From contig NZ_JAAFZB010000096.1 of NCBI RefSeq assembly GCF_010692725.1, positions 744,001 to 808,000 of the forward strand: a DNA stretch of 64,000 nt, given 5' to 3'. The stretch comes from Flavihumibacter soli. Lineage in GTDB: Bacteria > Bacteroidota > Bacteroidia > Sphingobacteriales > Sphingobacteriaceae. The position numbers were made by a program, and so were the translations under genes. The notes under the pieces were generated by a model. It was not told the DNA's origin, did not search any database, and worked only from the letters and a program-made list of their open reading frames with translations. Shown piece after piece: positions 34,502 through 44,171 of the stretch (positions are counted from its first letter, which is position 1; every line of letters starts with the position of its first letter).

Positions 34502-35177
34502 ATTTAAGGCTGTTGTAAAAGGTAAAAAGCATTATCAGATCAGAATCGGACTTAAGGGAAAGTTTATTGGTACTGATAAAATTTTCAAGCTCCGCGCTAT
34601 AATCCCCTAATGCTGCTATAATCGCTTTCTTGTCCCTCTTCACTTTTAGCGGCTGGCCGTTTTTAACCAGGTAATAAGCGTTTACATCCAGGAATGTTTT
34701 CACTGTCGTAGCGGAGCCGTAAGGTTTATTTTCCATAACCTTTTTAAAGGACCGCTTAAGCAGTGGTGTTTCACCGTCACTCAAAACCTGGTAGAAGGTT
34801 TTAACTGTTGCCCCATCCGTTGGTTTATAGCCACTGCGGAAGAGTATACCCGGAGTGCCAAAGCTCTCAATTGTTTGTATTCTGAACTCACCGACTGGCT
34901 CGGCAAACCGCAGTTCCTGACCTGCAGAACCCTTAAAGATCACATCCTCTGCTACCTGGTCATACTTGAGTTCAACGTCGTTATAAGCTTTGCCATTAGC
35001 AAGCCTGACGGTTCCTTTCTGCCAGTTATCTGCGAGATACGGACTTCCCTGAACATCCGTATAATAGCGTGCGACGAGCGGTCTGCCATTCTCGTCCAGG
35101 ATGACCTGAGCCTGTCCGGCAATACAAATAAGGCACAGGCAAAAAATACTTATAAATTTAAATGCTGATTTTTCCAT
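34500..35177 (-). CDS. Exported protein of unknown function
   Basis: A 225-residue protein with a signal peptide (FKFISIFCLCLICIAGQAQ). The mature part begins VILDENGRPLVARYYTDVQG, followed by a beta-rich region and a helical tail with LKVKRDKKAIIAALGDYSAE. It has no motif I can place. It resembles small secreted proteins seen in Bacteroidota that carry a YTDVQGSPYL segment, but no function is known to me. It diverges from the sensor-like gene with 8 bases between start codons. Confidence 0.6.
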   Translation of the reverse strand: MEKSAFKFISIFCLCLICIAGQAQVILDENGRPLVARYYTDVQGSPYLADNWQKGTVRLANGKAYNDVELKYDQVAEDVIFKGSAGQELRFAEPVGEFRIQTIESFGTPGILFRSGYKPTDGATVKTFYQVLSDGETPLLKRSFKKVMENKPYGSATTVKTFLDVNAYYLVKNGQPLKVKRDKKAIIAALGDYSAELENFISTNKLSLKSDSDLIMLFTFYNSLK

Positions 35178-35184
35178 AATTTTG
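35177..35184 (+). promoter_or_regulatory. -7 box before the kinase-like gene
   Basis: TAATTTTG sits 1 base before the first ATG (35186) and 7 before the second (35192). If used, transcription would start within the first codons, making the second ATG the likelier start. Confidence 0.35.
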
Positions 35185-35185
35185 A

Positions 35186-36175
35186 ATGCCTATGAATTTA
35201 AGCAGAAGTGTTTTAATATCTAAATATCAAAATAAAAAGCATTCTGTCAGCGCTTTAATTTTAACAATCATCCTTATTTGTGCTTTTCTTCTTGTTTCGG
35301 CCCTGCTAATCCTCATTTCTCAACCTTATGAAGATGAAAGCTACAGTTTGATGATACTTGCATTAGCTGGCGGGTTCACAATCCTTTTCCTGGGTGGAGT
35401 TATCATTTGGCCTGTTAAAGAGACCGAGGAACCGCTTGCCATGGTGAGCCACGACCACGAGCTCCTTAACGAATTAAATGACCTCAAAAACGAAAAGAAA
35501 TACTTTTCAAGTATATTGTCTCATGACCTCAGAAGTCCCCTCAGCAGTATAGTTCTGCTTGCAAGCTATCTCAAAAGTAAGGGGGACCAGGCGGATACGA
35601 GCCAATATATCGAACTTATTGAGCAATCAGCCAGGAAAGAGCTGGAAATGATGGCTATCTTATTATCACTAATGAGAGTCGATTCTATCACCACAGATAA
35701 CTTGCAGGCTGTGAACCTTAGAACTGAAGCTGAAATGGCTGTGCAGAGCCTGGCTCTTCATTTTCCTGAAAAACATAAGGATGTTAATATTGGTATTGAT
35801 CCGGAGCTAAGCGTGGCCGTCAGCCCAACCCTGGTTAGCCTCATCCTGAAAAGCCTGGTGCATCAGGCTCTCCAATTTTCCGATCCTGGCCGGTCCATTG
35901 AGATCAGAGCCATGGAAGACGCAGATTCGGTTAAAATAGAAATTGAAATGATAAGCGGTGCATTAGCGAACGAAATCGGTGAGCGGCTGTTCCATTCGGA
36001 TCGTCTCTCTAATCAACACGGAGGTAAATCATTTCCTGATATCATAGATCTATACTTTTGCCGGAAGGTCGCGGGAGCTTACAATGGCACAATTCATGTA
36101 CAGGCAGATGGCGATAACCCGATCCACCGCTTTGTATTCACACTAGACCGCCGATTACTGACCAAGATTGCCTGA
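35186..36175 (+). CDS. Histidine-kinase-like membrane protein with degraded ATP-binding domain
   Basis: A 329-residue protein with two membrane helices (about 22-45 and 53-75), no sensor domain, and a HisKA-like dimerisation helix with H-box SHDLRSP (His113). The ATPase half is unusual: the N-box position carries Gln227 in LKSLVHQALQFS where the Mg-ATP-binding Asn is expected, and no DxGxG or GxGLGL motif is seen (HGGKSFPDIIDLYFCRKVAG takes the place of the G2 region). It may be a pseudokinase or scaffold. A start at 35192 is also possible. It overlaps the next gene by 8 bases. Confidence 0.75.
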   Translation: MPMNLSRSVLISKYQNKKHSVSALILTIILICAFLLVSALLILISQPYEDESYSLMILALAGGFTILFLGGVIIWPVKETEEPLAMVSHDHELLNELNDLKNEKKYFSSILSHDLRSPLSSIVLLASYLKSKGDQADTSQYIELIEQSARKELEMMAILLSLMRVDSITTDNLQAVNLRTEAEMAVQSLALHFPEKHKDVNIGIDPELSVAVSPTLVSLILKSLVHQALQFSDPGRSIEIRAMEDADSVKIEIEMISGALANEIGERLFHSDRLSNQHGGKSFPDIIDLYFCRKVAGAYNGTIHVQADGDNPIHRFVFTLDRRLLTKIA

Positions 36176-37043
36176 CCATATGAGAATATTCCTTATCCTA
36201 TTTATTTCCCTTCTTTTTTTTGACATCAGCGGCATCGCCCAAACTTCCAATGGAGAGGTGAGCTCACTCGTGGCGGCCGAGAATTACTTTGCAGGTCTTG
36301 TTAAAGAAAAAGGGATCAGAAAGGGATTCCTCTCAGTAAGTGATAACGAAACTATCATATTCAGACCTCGGCCCATTAAGGCTGTCAATTACTTTGACAA
36401 GCAAAAGGACATCGACGCCGAACTTACATGGCGCCCGGCTTTTGCGAAGATCTCAAAAAGCGGTGACTGGGGCTTTACAACCGGGCCATTTGAATATAAG
36501 ACAGCCACTGAGTCAACTTATGGCGATTATGTTTCGGTTTGGAAGATGAACAGCAAGGGTGTCTGGAAACTGGCAATTGATCTTGGCATCAATCATATGA
36601 AGCCGAAAAAAGAACCCCAGCTTTTCTTTGCAGATCCTAAAAGCTACCAATTCTTCAGACAAAAGTCGGCAGTGCGACAACAGCAAAGAGAAGAGATGGT
36701 CCTGACCAGCGACCAGCTATTTGCTAAAACTCTTGATAAATACAAGAACCTGGCATATAATGAATTTCTTGCAGACGATGCGCGGTTCTTATTTCCCGGT
36801 CATGAACCTGTGATCGGAAAGAAAATGATAACGGACTTTCTGAGAGATCAGGAACTTGAAATCAGCACTGAAGCGACAGTCGCTGATCGTGCGACAGGCA
36901 GTGACCTGGCCTACACTTATGGAACTGCAAACATTATTCAGAAAGGAAAGTCCCGGTCATACCATTACGTCCGCATCTGGGAAGTTCAGGACGGCTATAA
37001 ATGGAATGTTATTCTCGAGATCTTCACGCCAGACGAAGGCTAA
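36168..37043 (+). CDS. Exported protein with two NTF2/SnoaL-like (DUF4440) segments
   Basis: The 291-residue protein has a signal peptide (MRIFLILFISLLFFDISGIAQ from the second Met). Two similar segments, about 30-140 and 180-285, show the SnoaL-like pattern: AAENYFAGLVKEKGIRKGF ... GDWGFTTGPFEYK ... VSVWKMNSKGVWKLAIDLG, and YNEFLADDARFLFPGHEPV ... DLAYTYGTANI ... YHYVRIWEVQDGYKWNVIL. Ligand unknown. It overlaps the kinase-like gene, so the two may act together. Confidence 0.7.
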   Translation: MPDHMRIFLILFISLLFFDISGIAQTSNGEVSSLVAAENYFAGLVKEKGIRKGFLSVSDNETIIFRPRPIKAVNYFDKQKDIDAELTWRPAFAKISKSGDWGFTTGPFEYKTATESTYGDYVSVWKMNSKGVWKLAIDLGINHMKPKKEPQLFFADPKSYQFFRQKSAVRQQQREEMVLTSDQLFAKTLDKYKNLAYNEFLADDARFLFPGHEPVIGKKMITDFLRDQELEISTEATVADRATGSDLAYTYGTANIIQKGKSRSYHYVRIWEVQDGYKWNVILEIFTPDEG

Positions 37044-37079
37044 GAAGACCCAACGAGTAAACTACGGATAAATGGCATT

Positions 37080-38126
37080 TTACTCTTTATAGATAAAAAC
37101 CTCAATTTTCCCGTCGCTGGTGACCGTTCCCCGGTACATTCCGGCTGTATTAAATGGCATCGCGACATTACCATCCCGGTCAAGTGCTATAAGTCCACCA
37201 TCTCCCCCGAGCGCCGGAACTTTTTTCATGACAACTTCTGAAGAAGCTTCCTCAACAGTCTTATTTTTATATTCCATCAGTGCAGCAACATCATGTGCTA
37301 CTACGTTCCTGATAAAAAACTCACCCCAGCCGGTACATGAGATACCAACGAGTTTATTTGCATATGTTCCTATCCCGATGAGCGGGGCGTCACCTACCCG
37401 GCCATATTTTTTATTGGTCATTCCACCAGTGGATGTTGCAGCAGCCAGATTACCCTGCTTGTCGAGCGCCACCGCCCCTACGGTTCCAAATTTACTGTCC
37501 CGGTTCTCCGTACCCAGTTTCAACGATTTCTTTTCCCCTGCACCCTCCATCGCTTTTATAGAGTCCTGTCTTTTCACTTTCTGCAAGCTTTCCCAACGGT
37601 CCTTTGTCCAGAAATATTTAGGATCGACTATTTCCAGGCCCGCCTGACCTGCAAATTTCTCTGCCCCCTTGCCGACCATCATTACATGCTCAGACTTTTC
37701 CATAACAGCACGGGCAGCAGACACCGGATTACGAATTGTCGTTACACCAGCCACAGATCCTGCCATTAGGGTATTCCCGTCCATAATTGCGGCATCAAGC
37801 TCGTTCTTCCCTTCATTAGTAAAAACAGCTCCTTTACCGGCATTAAACAAGGGGGAGTCTTCCATAATCCTGACAGCAGCTTCTACCGCATTAATGCTGC
37901 TCTCGCCAGCCTTAATTCGGCGAAAGCCTGTCTCAAGCGCCAGGGCAAGGGCTGCTTTGTAGGCCTTCTCCTTCTCGGGAGTCATCTGCGATTTCAGGAT
38001 TGTACCGGCACCGCCGTGAATAACCATTACATACTTTTGCTTTTGCTTAGCTTCCTGGGAAAAGACCTGATATGAGGGAATTGACAGCAAGAGAAATAAT
38101 ATAAGTCTGACTTTTTTAAAATTCAT
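37080..38126 (-). CDS. Isoaspartyl peptidase/L-asparaginase (Ntn hydrolase)
   Basis: An exported 348-residue member of the plant-type asparaginase family. It has a signal peptide (about 1-23), IHGGAGTI at 37-44, an acidic/glycine-rich precursor loop and the autocleavage site GTVGA, with Thr215 as the new N-terminal nucleophile. STGGMTNKKYGRVGDAPLIG is the substrate pocket. It would cleave isoaspartyl dipeptides or asparagine in the periplasm. This type is unrelated to the enzyme at 1011-2030. Confidence 0.94.
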   Translation of the reverse strand: MNFKKVRLILFLLLSIPSYQVFSQEAKQKQKYVMVIHGGAGTILKSQMTPEKEKAYKAALALALETGFRRIKAGESSINAVEAAVRIMEDSPLFNAGKGAVFTNEGKNELDAAIMDGNTLMAGSVAGVTTIRNPVSAARAVMEKSEHVMMVGKGAEKFAGQAGLEIVDPKYFWTKDRWESLQKVKRQDSIKAMEGAGEKKSLKLGTENRDSKFGTVGAVALDKQGNLAAATSTGGMTNKKYGRVGDAPLIGIGTYANKLVGISCTGWGEFFIRNVVAHDVAALMEYKNKTVEEASSEVVMKKVPALGGDGGLIALDRDGNVAMPFNTAGMYRGTVTSDGKIEVFIYKE

Positions 38127-38168
38127 GATACAAGCTTAATTGCCTAAATTTAGATAAATCTATAAGAC

Positions 38169-38483
38169 ATGAGTGCTAGTCCAAAAAATTATTTGACCTT
38201 GCTGGATGCAGTAAACAGCCTCCGTGAACGGGGGTATACTTATGATTACGATTATGAGAACGCTTGTTTATACTGCAAGCTTATCAGCGAAAGGTTCAAA
38301 GCGGAAGATCTGAAAATAACAGAGTATTATCGTTTTGAAGGAATGAGTGATCCGGATGATAACACCATCCTGTACGCGATTGAAAGTAACGAGGGACATC
38401 GGGGGATCTTAATCGACGCCTACGGAGCCTATGCGGATGAACATAAGGCTGCCTTTATCAAAAATATCGCTGTCGAAGATTAA
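38169..38483 (+). CDS. Small conserved hypothetical protein
   Basis: A 104-residue, acidic, cytoplasmic protein with no signal. It starts LTLLDAVNSLRERGYTYDYDYE and ends KAAFIKNIAVED. Proteins of this shape in Bacteroidota are often labelled 'phosphoribosylpyrophosphate synthetase', but it has no PRPP synthetase motif, and I treat the label as unreliable. It overlaps convergent moxR by 4 bases. Function unknown. Confidence 0.65.
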   Translation: MSASPKNYLTLLDAVNSLRERGYTYDYDYENACLYCKLISERFKAEDLKITEYYRFEGMSDPDDNTILYAIESNEGHRGILIDAYGAYADEHKAAFIKNIAVED

Positions 38484-39439
38484 AAAAGGTTTGCGATTAA
38501 TTTTTCGGTCGTTATCCCTTCGGCTTCAGCTTTATAGTTCCTGACTATACGGTGTCTTAGAATAGACTCGGCAACAGCCTGCACGTCTTCCCTATCTGGC
38601 GAATATTTCCCTGTAATCGCAGCATGGCACTTCGCTCCAAGCACCAGGAACTGCGAAGCTCTCGGCCCTGCGCCCCAGCTCAGGAACTTGTTTACTTCAT
38701 CGGTGGCCGTAGCGGTTCCGGGGCGGGTCTTCGCAGCCAGTGATACTGCATATTCCAGCACGTTATTGGTTACCGGAATATTTCGAACAAGTTGCTGAAA
38801 GTAAAGGATCTGTTCTGCGTTGAGGATTTTCTTCAACTCTACCTGCCGGTTGTCTGTTGTATTTTTAACGATAAGCAACTCTTCCTGGAAACCCGGATAA
38901 GTTAGCAACACATTGAACATAAACCTGTCAAGTTGTGCTTCCGGCAAAGGATAAGTACCCTCCTGCTCAATTGGATTCTGTGTGGCCAGTACAAAGAAAG
39001 GTTTAGGAAGCGGATGGGTGTGACCGCTAACAGTTACAACTTTTTCCTGCATGGCCTCAAGCAAGGCCGCCTGTGTCTTGGGTGGCGTACGGTTTATCTC
39101 ATCAGCAAGGATAATGTTCGAGAATACAGGCCCCCTGATGAACTTAAAGGACCTGTCCTCACCCAATATCTCTGAACCTATGATATCGGAAGGCATCAGG
39201 TCAGGGGTAAACTGTATCCTGTTATAACTTAAATCGAGTACCTGGGCTACGGTTTGGACAAGCAAAGTTTTTGCGAGACCCGGAACACCGACCAAAAGGC
39301 AGTGACCATTGCTGAATATGGAGATTAAAACTGATTTAACGACTTCGTCCTGACCGACAATTACTTGTCCGATTTCATCCCGGATATCCCGGTAGGCTTC
39401 GCTTAGGGCATCAACTGCCTCTACCTCAGTTTTATACAT
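38480..39439 (-). CDS. MoxR family AAA+ ATPase
   Basis: The 319-residue protein has Walker A GVPGLAKTLLVQ, Walker B IILADEINRTPPKTQAALLEAMQ and sensor regions FFVLATQNPIEQEGTYPLPE and AQLDRFMF. MoxR proteins act as chaperones with VWA-domain partners. Here the partner genes are not adjacent; instead it is the last gene of a block with two parvulin-type isomerases (27 bases after the upstream one), so a link to envelope protein maturation is plausible. Confidence 0.93.
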   Translation of the reverse strand: MYKTEVEAVDALSEAYRDIRDEIGQVIVGQDEVVKSVLISIFSNGHCLLVGVPGLAKTLLVQTVAQVLDLSYNRIQFTPDLMPSDIIGSEILGEDRSFKFIRGPVFSNIILADEINRTPPKTQAALLEAMQEKVVTVSGHTHPLPKPFFVLATQNPIEQEGTYPLPEAQLDRFMFNVLLTYPGFQEELLIVKNTTDNRQVELKKILNAEQILYFQQLVRNIPVTNNVLEYAVSLAAKTRPGTATATDEVNKFLSWGAGPRASQFLVLGAKCHAAITGKYSPDREDVQAVAESILRHRIVRNYKAEAEGITTEKLIANLF

Positions 39440-39466
39440 ATTTCCAAATGTAGTTTAGTCAGGCTA

Positions 39467-40840
39467 TTATTGGGCCGGTTGCGTAATCCAGTCCTTGAGT
39501 ACCCCACAGGTTTTAAACTCTTCGTCGATCTTAATATACGTTGTTTTACGACGTTTCTCAAACCATTCACTAACTGTACGGTTTGTTTTATCCTGAAAAG
39601 CAACCTCCTTTATCTTCGGGTAGTCCTGTTCAAGATTAGCCTGGTGCGGTCCTGTCTTCGACTTAAGATAAAGGAGCCTGTAGCCTTGCTTCCCTGCAGG
39701 TGAGGTGAAGATATCAGGCTTGGAATAAGTGCCCACTTTCATCGTATCAACGGTTAAAAAAACCTGCGCATCAAGCTTATCGGTGGGGATATAAGTGCTT
39801 CTGTTTTGAACATTCTCAGCATTAAGCATCATTCCCCCGTTGTATTTCGTCTCGGTGTTGTCTGAGTAAAGCGAAGCAGCAGTTGCGAAGTCGATCTTTT
39901 TATCAACTATCTGTTGGTAAATGCTGTCAATATGCGCCTTTGTTCTTGTTAAGCTAGCGGGCGTCGATTCCGTTTTGATAAGAATGTGACGGGCATTTAC
40001 CTGCTCGCCACGGCGTTCAACAACCTGCAAAACGTGAAAGCCAAATTCCGTTTCAAATACAGGTGAAAGTTCCCCGGGCTTAAGCTTAAAAGCCATAGCA
40101 GAAAACTCTTTCACGAAGGTTGATCGGTCCTGGAACCCCAGATCGCCACCCTCGGGTGCTGAACCGGGATCCTGCGAATACAAGCTGGCCAGCGTAGCGA
40201 AATCTTCACCACCTTTTATGCGCAATCTCAAGGACTCAGCCTTATCTCTGAATTTTTCTTTTTCTTCTTTGGTTAATTTTGGGAATACAGCGATCTCTCC
40301 TATTTCCACTTCCGTATTAAAGGATGGCAAACTGTCTTTGGGAATAGCATCGTAATAGCGGCGAACCTCGAGTGGTGTTATTCCAACATTCTCCGTGATC
40401 TTAGCTTCCATTCTCATGGCAACAAGATTCTCGCGGATATCCGGACGGATCTCATCTTTGTACTGAATCAGGGACCGACCAAGAAACTGTTCGAGTCGTT
40501 CCTGCCCTCCCGCTCTGGAAGTCATCGCGCGCATGCGCCTGTCGATCTCACTGTCAATCTGATCTTCGGTAACAGTAACAGAGTCAATAACTGCTTGCTG
40601 GGCCAGAAGCTTCTGAGCCAGTATTTGTTGTAAAATAACACATTTGATATTCAGATCCTCGGGGTTACCCTGTGCAAGGTATTGTGCATACTGCATTTCA
40701 ATATCGGATTGGAGTACGATGCTGCTACCAACCACTGCGGCTACTTTATCTAAAGATTTTTTTTGCGCCTGGACTTGGGCCTGGACGCTTATGAATGTTG
40801 TAAAAAGTAATGCAACAATTATCCCTAAGGTTTTTTTCAT
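39467..40840 (-). CDS. SurA-like periplasmic peptidyl-prolyl isomerase
   Basis: The 457-residue protein has a signal peptide (about 1-21), a SurA N-terminal helical domain (LDKVAAVVGSSIVLQSDIEM) and two parvulin domains (about 165-275, with EIAVFPKLTKEE and DPGSAPEGGDLGF; and about 275-385, with ARHILIKTESTPASL and TETKYNGGMM). It probably chaperones outer-membrane proteins. A consensus promoter lies upstream (40935-40963). It precedes moxR and follows a second isomerase gene in the same direction. Confidence 0.9.
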   Translation of the reverse strand: MKKTLGIIVALLFTTFISVQAQVQAQKKSLDKVAAVVGSSIVLQSDIEMQYAQYLAQGNPEDLNIKCVILQQILAQKLLAQQAVIDSVTVTEDQIDSEIDRRMRAMTSRAGGQERLEQFLGRSLIQYKDEIRPDIRENLVAMRMEAKITENVGITPLEVRRYYDAIPKDSLPSFNTEVEIGEIAVFPKLTKEEKEKFRDKAESLRLRIKGGEDFATLASLYSQDPGSAPEGGDLGFQDRSTFVKEFSAMAFKLKPGELSPVFETEFGFHVLQVVERRGEQVNARHILIKTESTPASLTRTKAHIDSIYQQIVDKKIDFATAASLYSDNTETKYNGGMMLNAENVQNRSTYIPTDKLDAQVFLTVDTMKVGTYSKPDIFTSPAGKQGYRLLYLKSKTGPHQANLEQDYPKIKEVAFQDKTNRTVSEWFEKRRKTTYIKIDEEFKTCGVLKDWITQPAQ

Positions 40841-40934
40841 TTTAATTTATTCTCAGTTATTAGTCTACGGGCGTTTGCACCGGTATGTTTTTTTATGTAG
40901 ACAGCTTCGTTCAGAAGGGCCACGTTTAGTTGCG

Positions 40935-40963
40935 CAAAATTATCAGATATATTTATTAATCAA
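40935..40963 (-). promoter_or_regulatory. Promoter of the SurA-like gene
   Basis: Minus strand: TTG (40963-40961), 18-base spacer, TAATTTTG (40942-40935). It gives a leader of about 90 bases before the ATG at 40840, and separates this gene from the upstream isomerase gene. Confidence 0.6.
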
Positions 40964-41016
40964 GCATATTAAACGTTTGTCCTGAAATTATGACCCTAAT
41001 TTAAGTTTCTTTCAAA

Positions 41017-42882
41017 CTACCTGCTTATCTTCTTTAATTCAACCTGGTTAATTTCAACCGGATATTTCTGTTTCAGTCCCTTTAGCCATTGCATTTCAAG
41101 GTATTCCTGGTAATCCGCTATCACATCGGCCTCCACCTGGGCAAATGGCTTTGCTATTGGCGGGAGTACCCTGCTGATCTTAACCAGTGCGAAAGCATTT
41201 CCAACAGTAATGTCCGAATCTGTATTGTCCTGCCATTTCGCACGGTCCACAAACATATGACTGCCGCGTTCATAAACGCCACTGTTGATCACTAAGTTTA
41301 AGGGGCTGCCGGCGTTAAATATAGTCGCTATTTCCTGATCTGATTTTTTTTCATCAAGCATAAGTCTAATTTTTTTTAGATCCTCTGCCGAATTTCCAAT
41401 ATAAATACGAGCCTCGGCCCTTTCTTTCCAACTATAATCACTTGTGTGCTCTTCATAGAACTTCCTAAGCCCGGCGGTGTCGGCCTGGGCCGGAGTCCAC
41501 AGCTTCTGTTCCGATATATTGAAAAGTAAAATCCCGTTCCTGTATTCATCTACAAGATATCTGAACTCCGGGTATTTCTTTTCAAGGAGCTGATCCTCCA
41601 TCTCCGTAAGTTTTTCTTTTACAAAATCCCCGTAGAGAAGGTCTGTGTTCTGATTTTCCGCATGCTTTGAAACGATGAATTTTAAGAAGTCTGACAACAC
41701 TACCTCTTTATCGCTGAGGGTAAAAAGAACATCATTGCCCGCTTTATCTCCGGCCTCGAACTTAGCGTTCAATAACGCCGTATTACTCGTAAGCGCTTCC
41801 GTTTCTTTGAAATTGTACTCCTTTTTTAGCCGGCTGATAAAAGCATCCTGACCCAGCACCGAGCGTTCATCCGCAGCAACACGTTGACGTAACTTGTCTT
41901 TGACTACCTCAAATGGCGGTATTGGTTCCAGGCGAGTTAGGCGTAAAATATGCCAGCCGTTTTGTGTCTTAACCGGCTGAGAAATATCACCCGGATTTTT
42001 TAAAGCAAATGCCGTAGCCTCCAGGACCTGATCCGACTGCCCGGGCACGATATTCACTGCCATTTCATCGTTTCGCCCGGAGAACTGTTTAGCCATAACG
42101 GTAAAGTCTGCACCTTGTGTCAACAGTCTATGAACCTCCTGTGCTCTTGCTTTACCAGTACTATCCCCGGCCTCACCAGATGACGGAATAAGTATTTGAT
42201 CCGTTTCAACCCGGCCGGGATTAGGCCGCACCGAGTGTATTTTGATCAGGTGATATCCGAAACGGGTTCTGACTACCTGGGAAACCGACCCCGGAGGCGT
42301 ATTATAAGCAGCAGTCTCGAAAGGATAGACCATCTGAAAAACGGAGAAATCCCCGATGTATCCCTTCCGCTGAGCCGAGCCGGGCTCTTCCGAATAGACC
42401 GCAGCCAGTTCCTCAAAGGAAGCTCCGCTTACGGCTTTATCACGAATAAGAGCTATTCTCTCATAGGCTTTCAGCGTGTCATTCGCCGATGCTTCGGGCG
42501 GACACATAATCAGGATATGACTAACGTTGATTATTTTAAGAGATCGTTGATAAGCTTCACTTACAAGTTTTTCACTGACCTCCCGTTCCAGCAAATAACG
42601 ACTGGCCAGACGGTCACGATACCCTTTGAGCTCCTCTCTGAACTCCTGGCTTTTGTCCATACCCTGAGCCCGGGCGTCCAGCACCTTCAGTCTATAATTT
42701 ATATACAGATCAAGATAATTTCGAAGATCCTTTGCCTTATCTGTTTGAACCCTGTCTCCTTTGTTGTATATCGACAAAAACTCCGCTACGCTGATCTTCT
42801 CAGGGCCGATGCTAACAAGTGTTTGCGCCTGCAGGGAGCAGCCCCAGAGTAAACAGGAAAAGGGAATGAGGAACTTTCTCAT
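41017..42882 (-). CDS. PpiC-type peptidyl-prolyl isomerase, large
   Basis: The 621-residue protein has a signal (FLIPFSCLLWGCSLQAQ) and a SurA-like N-terminal region (YINYRLKVLDARAQGM). It has two parvulin domains (about 115-215, INVSHILIMCPPEA and GSAQRKGYIGDF; and about 220-325, VETDQILIPSSGE and NGWHILRLTRLEP), then a long C-terminal helical/unknown region. Two isomerase genes in tandem are common in this phylum. It is likely a periplasmic foldase. Confidence 0.88.
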   Translation of the reverse strand: MRKFLIPFSCLLWGCSLQAQTLVSIGPEKISVAEFLSIYNKGDRVQTDKAKDLRNYLDLYINYRLKVLDARAQGMDKSQEFREELKGYRDRLASRYLLEREVSEKLVSEAYQRSLKIINVSHILIMCPPEASANDTLKAYERIALIRDKAVSGASFEELAAVYSEEPGSAQRKGYIGDFSVFQMVYPFETAAYNTPPGSVSQVVRTRFGYHLIKIHSVRPNPGRVETDQILIPSSGEAGDSTGKARAQEVHRLLTQGADFTVMAKQFSGRNDEMAVNIVPGQSDQVLEATAFALKNPGDISQPVKTQNGWHILRLTRLEPIPPFEVVKDKLRQRVAADERSVLGQDAFISRLKKEYNFKETEALTSNTALLNAKFEAGDKAGNDVLFTLSDKEVVLSDFLKFIVSKHAENQNTDLLYGDFVKEKLTEMEDQLLEKKYPEFRYLVDEYRNGILLFNISEQKLWTPAQADTAGLRKFYEEHTSDYSWKERAEARIYIGNSAEDLKKIRLMLDEKKSDQEIATIFNAGSPLNLVINSGVYERGSHMFVDRAKWQDNTDSDITVGNAFALVKISRVLPPIAKPFAQVEADVIADYQEYLEMQWLKGLKQKYPVEINQVELKKISR

Positions 42883-43026
42883 TAAAATAGGCAGGTACGA
42901 TTTTTATCAGGTTAATTCGCCTAAGTTAATCTTTTGAGTCTTGCCGGCAGACCATTTAACTATTTTTAACAGATGAAGCAGCCGCAAATAAATTCCGGAA
43001 TATAAAGGACATTAACGCCTTCCTCT

Positions 43027-43034
43027 TACCTTTG
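43027..43034 (+). promoter_or_regulatory. -7 box before the rdgB pair
   Basis: TACCTTTG, 28 bases before the first ATG (43063). No TTG at the ideal -33 distance. Confidence 0.45.
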
Positions 43035-43062
43035 CATCCCGGATCATTCAGCGGAAACCAAT

Positions 43063-43596
43063 ATGTCAAGTCTTATCAGTCAAAATCCCGCATCGTTGAA
43101 AATGCTTTTCACAGAAGATATTTATCTTATCCAAAATGAAAAGCATGCCCCTGTTATCCCGGCGGCAGTTATTCCAGTAGAAGCCCCTGCGAAGCCCGAA
43201 TCAGATCTCCAGGCTTCCTCATTTGAATATCTTGGCGACAACAATAAATATTTCCTCATTCTTCACGACGACAAGATCCATACAAGAATGAACCCTGTCC
43301 ACCAGGAAATGCTCCTGAAGGTTATGGCTGCAAAAAAACTGGAACTGCGGGACCTGGCAATTGTCAACATCAGCCGCTATCCGGATGTAAAGTTTGATTC
43401 CTTAAAGAACTTTTTCAGCTGCACCCGTGTGGTACTGTTCGGAGTTCAGACCTCCGACATTGGCCTGGCTGCTTTGAAACTCAACAAAGAACAGTCGGCG
43501 GGCAACGTCAGAGTGCTCGCTACCTACAGCCTGGAGGATATGCGCAACAGCGCTGATAAGAAACGTGAATTCTGGAACGTAATGAAATCTTTCTGA
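43063..43596 (+). CDS. Conserved protein of unknown function upstream of rdgB
   Basis: A 177-residue cytoplasmic protein. Its N-terminus has a proline/alanine-rich linker ([16 protein letters not shown]), followed by an alpha/beta domain: [48 protein letters not shown] and [12 protein letters not shown]. The alternating strands and helices suggest a small Rossmann-like fold. Its stop overlaps the rdgB start by 1 base, so the pair is co-translated. I do not recognise the family. Confidence 0.7.
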   Translation: MSSLISQNPASLKMLFTEDIYLIQNEKHAPVIPAAVIPVEAPAKPESDLQASSFEYLGDNNKYFLILHDDKIHTRMNPVHQEMLLKVMAAKKLELRDLAIVNISRYPDVKFDSLKNFFSCTRVVLFGVQTSDIGLAALKLNKEQSAGNVRVLATYSLEDMRNSADKKREFWNVMKSF

Positions 43597-44171
43597 TGCA
43601 ACTTGTATTTGCCACCAATAATCAGCATAAGCTGGAAGAAGTTCAGGCCATGGTCGGAACCGACATAGAACTAAAAAGCCTTAGCGATATAAATTGCCTG
43701 GAGGATATTCCTGAAACCGGTGAAACGTTTGAAGCCAATGCCAGTCAAAAGAGTCAGTTTATTTACAACCGCTATCAGCTAAATTGCTTTGCTGACGATT
43801 CAGGTCTTGAGGTCGATAGCCTGAACGGTGAGCCCGGCGTTTATTCAGCCCGATATGGAGGGACCCGCGACTCAGAGTCCAACCTGCAGCTTGTTCTTGA
43901 TAAGCTTGGCGATAGCGGGATGCGAACAGCCCGATTCCGCACGGTCATATCATTGATACTGGATGGTAAAGAGCACCTTTTTGAAGGAGTAGCCGAAGGC
44001 GAGATCACAAAAGAGAAAGCCGGTGTGAAAGGCTTCGGTTATGACCCTATATTTCAGCCCTCCGGATACGATATCACCTTTGCCGAAATGACATCTGAGG
44101 AAAAAAATTCCATCAGCCACCGGGCGAAAGCCATGCATAAATTGATAGAATTCCTGAAGGCGGCTAGGTAG
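43596..44171 (+). CDS. rdgB: Non-canonical purine NTP pyrophosphatase (RdgB/HAM1)
   Basis: Removes ITP, XTP and dITP from the nucleotide pool. The 191-residue protein has [35 protein letters not shown] with [27 protein letters not shown] and the C-terminal ISHRAKAM. All catalytic and metal residues are present. Its stop overlaps the stop of the convergent OstA-like gene by 8 bases. Confidence 0.96.
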   Translation: MQLVFATNNQHKLEEVQAMVGTDIELKSLSDINCLEDIPETGETFEANASQKSQFIYNRYQLNCFADDSGLEVDSLNGEPGVYSARYGGTRDSESNLQLVLDKLGDSGMRTARFRTVISLILDGKEHLFEGVAEGEITKEKAGVKGFGYDPIFQPSGYDITFAEMTSEEKNSISHRAKAMHKLIEFLKAAR

